Positions 61,811-64,000 of a stretch of DNA of 64,000 nucleotides are shown here, in pieces. The first letter of the stretch is position 1; each line of letters begins with the position of its first letter. The notes beneath the pieces were generated by a model, which had not been told where the DNA came from, made no database searches, and saw only the letters and a list, made by a program, of their open reading frames with translations. The position numbers and the translations under genes were made by a program. Source of the stretch: Chryseobacterium angstadtii (GTDB lineage Bacteria; Bacteroidota; Bacteroidia; Flavobacteriales; Weeksellaceae); contig NZ_LFND01000003.1 of NCBI RefSeq assembly GCF_001045465.1, forward strand, positions 62,001 through 126,000. The letters run 5' to 3'.

Positions 61811-62980
61811 ATGTCAAAAGTAACATTAAGGAAAAAACCTATATCAAAAGGCAGACAATCTTTATTTCTGGACATATGGCCTCCCATTTATAATCCAGAA
61901 ACAGGACAAATGGAACGAAAACACTATCTAAAATTATATATCTATAATCGTCCCAAAAACGAAACTGAAAGGAAGTTCAATAAAGAAACTTTAGCTTTAG
62001 GAGAATATGTAAGAGCTCAAAGGCATATAGAATTACAAAGCAAGAGGTTTGATTTTATTTCTGAAGAAAAGATGAAATCAAACTTTATTGAATTCTTTGA
62101 AGCTGAAGCTAAAAAAAGAAACAACTGTTATAACTGGGTAATGTCTGTTAGATATTTTAAGACTTTTGTTGGGCCCGAAATTCCATTTAATGAATTGAAT
62201 GAAACGCTATGTGAGGAATATGCAGATTATTTGTTAACATGCCCCGCATTGGGACGCAGAAAAACCATAAAAAAGAATACTGCCGTAGCTTATTTTGGAA
62301 GATTTAAGCTGACATTAAAGGAGGCTTTTAAAAAGCGCTTTTTACCCACAGACCTAGGTTCAATAATTGACAGTATTGCACCGCAGGAAACTCATCGTCC
62401 ATTTTTATTCATGGAGGAATTAGAAAGAATGGCAAATTCTGAGTGTCGAAATCCAATAGTAAAAAAGGCAGGACTTTTCTCTGCTATGACCGGTTTCAGA
62501 TATTCAGATGTTGAAAAGCTATTATGGAGTGAAATTCATGGAACCGAAGGCAATTATTATATAGTATATAATCAGGAAAAAACAGAGAATGCAGAATATC
62601 ATCCAGTATCTGATCAAACTATAAAATTGTTAGGTCCAAGAGGAAATTCTGATTCAAGAGTATTTGAAGGATTAAATTATCATAACACAGTAGCAGAGTT
62701 GAAAAAGTGGTTGGCAAATGCTGGTATAGAAAAACATTTCACCTTCCACGGTTTCAGACATACCTTTGCGACCTTACAAATAGCTGCTGGAACATCTATA
62801 TATACAGTTTCAAAACTATTGGGACATAAAGATATCAAAACAACAGAGATATATGCGAAAATAGTTGACAGTTTAAAAAAAGAAGCCTCTGAAAAAATTA
62901 AAATTAATTTATTTGATATAGGTAAGAACATCGTAAATATCGACCAGATTGATCCTCCAACAGATAATTTAAATATCTAG
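61811..62980 (+). CDS. int: tyrosine recombinase/integrase
   Basis: A 389-residue site-specific recombinase with an arm-binding N-terminal domain (residues 1-95), a SAM-like core-binding domain (about 100-195) and a catalytic domain. The catalytic residues are all present: Arg230 (GFRYSDVEKL), His313 and Arg316 (HGFRHTF), His339 (LGHKDIKTTEIY) and the nucleophile Tyr348. The family is the phage-integrase type common on conjugative elements and islands of Bacteroidota. It should insert and excise this element at mnmE. The gene is intact and may be active. Confidence 0.93.
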   Translation: MSKVTLRKKPISKGRQSLFLDIWPPIYNPETGQMERKHYLKLYIYNRPKNETERKFNKETLALGEYVRAQRHIELQSKRFDFISEEKMKSNFIEFFEAEAKKRNNCYNWVMSVRYFKTFVGPEIPFNELNETLCEEYADYLLTCPALGRRKTIKKNTAVAYFGRFKLTLKEAFKKRFLPTDLGSIIDSIAPQETHRPFLFMEELERMANSECRNPIVKKAGLFSAMTGFRYSDVEKLLWSEIHGTEGNYYIVYNQEKTENAEYHPVSDQTIKLLGPRGNSDSRVFEGLNYHNTVAELKKWLANAGIEKHFTFHGFRHTFATLQIAAGTSIYTVSKLLGHKDIKTTEIYAKIVDSLKKEASEKIKINLFDIGKNIVNIDQIDPPTDNLNI

Positions 62981-63100
62981 TAATTTTGAGATTTTATGAA
63001 ATAGTTAGTAAGCTATAAATACCTTCAAAAGACAAATTACGACAGATCAAGTCATTATCAAGAACGTTTTTCAAGGTCTTATTAACTTGAAAAAAAAAAA

Positions 63101-63442
63101 ATGGAATATACATTTGATCAAATACCAAATATTCTTAGAAGAATTGAAGAAAGATTGGAAAGTTTAGAAGAAATTTTATTGGATCGTATCCAAAATGAAA
63201 TGCCAGAACTTGAATTTATTGATGCGAAAGAGGCTTGCAAAATTTTAAAATTATCATTACCAACATTATATTCTAAAGTTTGTCTACGCGAAATACCGTT
63301 TTATAAAAAGGGAAATAGATTGCATTTTTCTAAAATGGAACTATTAGAATGGATTCAAGAGGGTAAAGAAAAATCCTTAAATGAATTAAGTAGTGATGGT
63401 AATGCTATCTTAAAAAGAATAACAAAAAAAAGATGGCATTAG
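63101..63442 (+). CDS. excisionase-like HTH protein
   Basis: A 113-residue protein. An N-terminal helical part (IPNILRRIEERLESLEEILLDRIQ) probably dimerises, and a HTH_17/excisionase domain (residues about 38-88: FIDAKEACKILKLSLPTLYSKVCLREIPFYKKGNRLHFSKMELLEWIQ) follows. Such proteins bend DNA beside att sites and set the direction of recombination. It starts after a run of A residues, 120 bases behind the integrase gene, and has its own terminator. Confidence 0.8.
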   Translation: MEYTFDQIPNILRRIEERLESLEEILLDRIQNEMPELEFIDAKEACKILKLSLPTLYSKVCLREIPFYKKGNRLHFSKMELLEWIQEGKEKSLNELSSDGNAILKRITKKRWH

Positions 63443-63460
63443 AAATCATACAAGCATTTT

Positions 63461-63493
63461 AAACCTTCCAACTTTATTTTGGAAGGTTTTTAT
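63461..63493 (+). terminator. terminator behind the excisionase-like gene
   Basis: AAACCTTCCAA, seven-base loop, TTGGAAGGTTT, then TTTATTT. Confidence 0.85.
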
Positions 63494-63785
63494 TTACAAT
63501 AGTTTAGACCATATATAAAGGAGATCTATCTCTTAGCACGTAAGTCGCCTATTAGAACAAATTTTGTCAATTAGTTCCTGTTATATCAAACATCACACAA
63601 CGAATATTTGCTAATCACACTCAAATATTAAACAGCAAATAATTTCACCTTACATTAATTTAAATTGCTTATGAATCAAATTATGAACGAATAAAATATT
63701 TCAATAAAAATTTAAAAATGTAATAAAGGTTATTAGCAAAATAATATATAATTAATTGATAAATTAAATAAATCGCCACAAAGGG

Positions 63786-63802
63786 AAAAATATTATATTT
63801 TT
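63786..63802. other. 17-bp AT palindrome in the gene-free stretch before the last gene
   Basis: AAAAATAT-T-ATATTTTT is a perfect palindrome 54 bases before the last start codon. The 63495-63856 stretch has no open frame of note and is very AT-rich, with no tRNA or hairpin array. It could be a control region of the element, but AT-rich DNA yields such palindromes by chance. Confidence 0.35.
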
Positions 63803-63856
63803 AGGACTGCTGATCACTGGACCTGATAATGAGAACCTTTCAAATATATTTTTACC

Positions 63857-64000
63857 ATGACAAAATCAATTTATGATACAATAGTAAAACGTATTGAAAT
63901 TCAAGAATGCAAAATTACGCTAACTAAAGAAAAGGTTATAAAAGAAGCCTATCAAATGGCGACCTCTCTCCGAGAATTATTGAATGAAACAAAAAAGCTT
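63857..64000 (+). CDS. 5' part of an unidentified element gene (runs off the window)
   Basis: ATG and 48 codons without a stop to the window edge, beginning MTKSIYDTIVKRIEIQE. The piece is helical and charged, with no signal. It lies in the integrative element and is too short to assign. Confidence 0.55.
   Translation, partial: MTKSIYDTIVKRIEIQECKITLTKEKVIKEAYQMATSLRELLNETKKL

Larger units (their letters stand above)
60844..64000 (+). mobile_element. left part of an integrative element at the 3' end of mnmE
   Basis: From the base after the mnmE stop, the sequence changes to AT-richer DNA with repeats, a Zn-finger/HTH gene, a complete tyrosine recombinase, an excisionase-like HTH gene and a gene running off the window. 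The 3' end of mnmE (thdF/trmE) is a known insertion site of tyrosine-recombinase islands such as SGI1. The right end is outside the window, so size and cargo are unknown and the target duplication could not be checked. Confidence 0.75.

Overview
The window looks like chromosomal DNA of a Chryseobacterium-like member of the Bacteroidota (Weeksellaceae/Flavobacteriia). This is inferred from gene content and sequence style; I could not run a search. The evidence is the type IX secretion (T9SS) block porV-porU-gldJ, signal peptides of the MKK...AQ type, many Bacteroidota -7 promoter boxes (TAnnTTTG), weak or absent Shine-Dalgarno sequences, and flavobacterial families such as FUSC, DUF6526, DUF2024, DoxD/DoxA and a large PruA.

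Layout. 1-4.5 kb: a HugZ-like flavoprotein, a 4'-phosphopantetheinyl transferase, a membrane protein and a FUSC protein. 4.8-13 kb: porV and porU on the minus strand, diverging from gldJ and murF on the plus strand. 13-19 kb: NUDIX hydrolase, a small domain protein, the minus-strand run outer membrane protein-lptC-anmK, and an aldehyde dehydrogenase. 19.6-27.3 kb: a DNA polymerase III delta'-like gene, a secreted fibre protein, and a TetR-TolC-HlyD-MFS efflux operon. 27.4-38.7 kb: DoxD/DoxA protein, hydrolase, Tag glycosylase, an HxlR/oxidoreductase divergent pair, small unknown genes, a FAD oxidase, a patatin-like lipase and CorA. 38.8-46 kb: fabH, two more secreted fibre- or collar-like proteins, a thioredoxin-like protein and a TPR/AraC membrane regulator. 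46-53 kb: small lipoproteins, a Cys-rich MarR regulator, DUF2024, redox proteins, pruA and topoisomerase IB. 53-60.8 kb: aminopeptidase P, DUF389, a Crp/Fnr regulator, two NAD(P)-linked proteins and mnmE.

From 60.84 kb to the window end lies the left part of an integrative element sitting directly behind the intact mnmE stop codon. It carries a zinc-finger/double-HTH protein, a complete tyrosine recombinase, an excisionase-like HTH protein and the start of a further gene that runs off the edge. Its left end is packed with 10-bp-periodic repeats, including four TGTAC motifs at an exact 10-bp spacing bracketed by a 9-bp inverted repeat. This is the most interesting locus in the window.

Two genome-wide themes also stand out. 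Intergenic DNA is full of dispersed, protein-free repeats: a mosaic family in both orientations near 4.7, 14.3, 17.7, 19.5 and 48.9 kb, a CTTTAG hairpin pair at 25.6 and 31.9 kb, and a 15-bp-arm inverted repeat at 0.66 and 59.3 kb. Four housekeeping genes (FUSC, murF, delta', mnmE) have TAnnTTTG followed by exactly four bases and then ATG, which predicts leaderless mRNAs. No rRNA, tRNA or CRISPR array was recognised.
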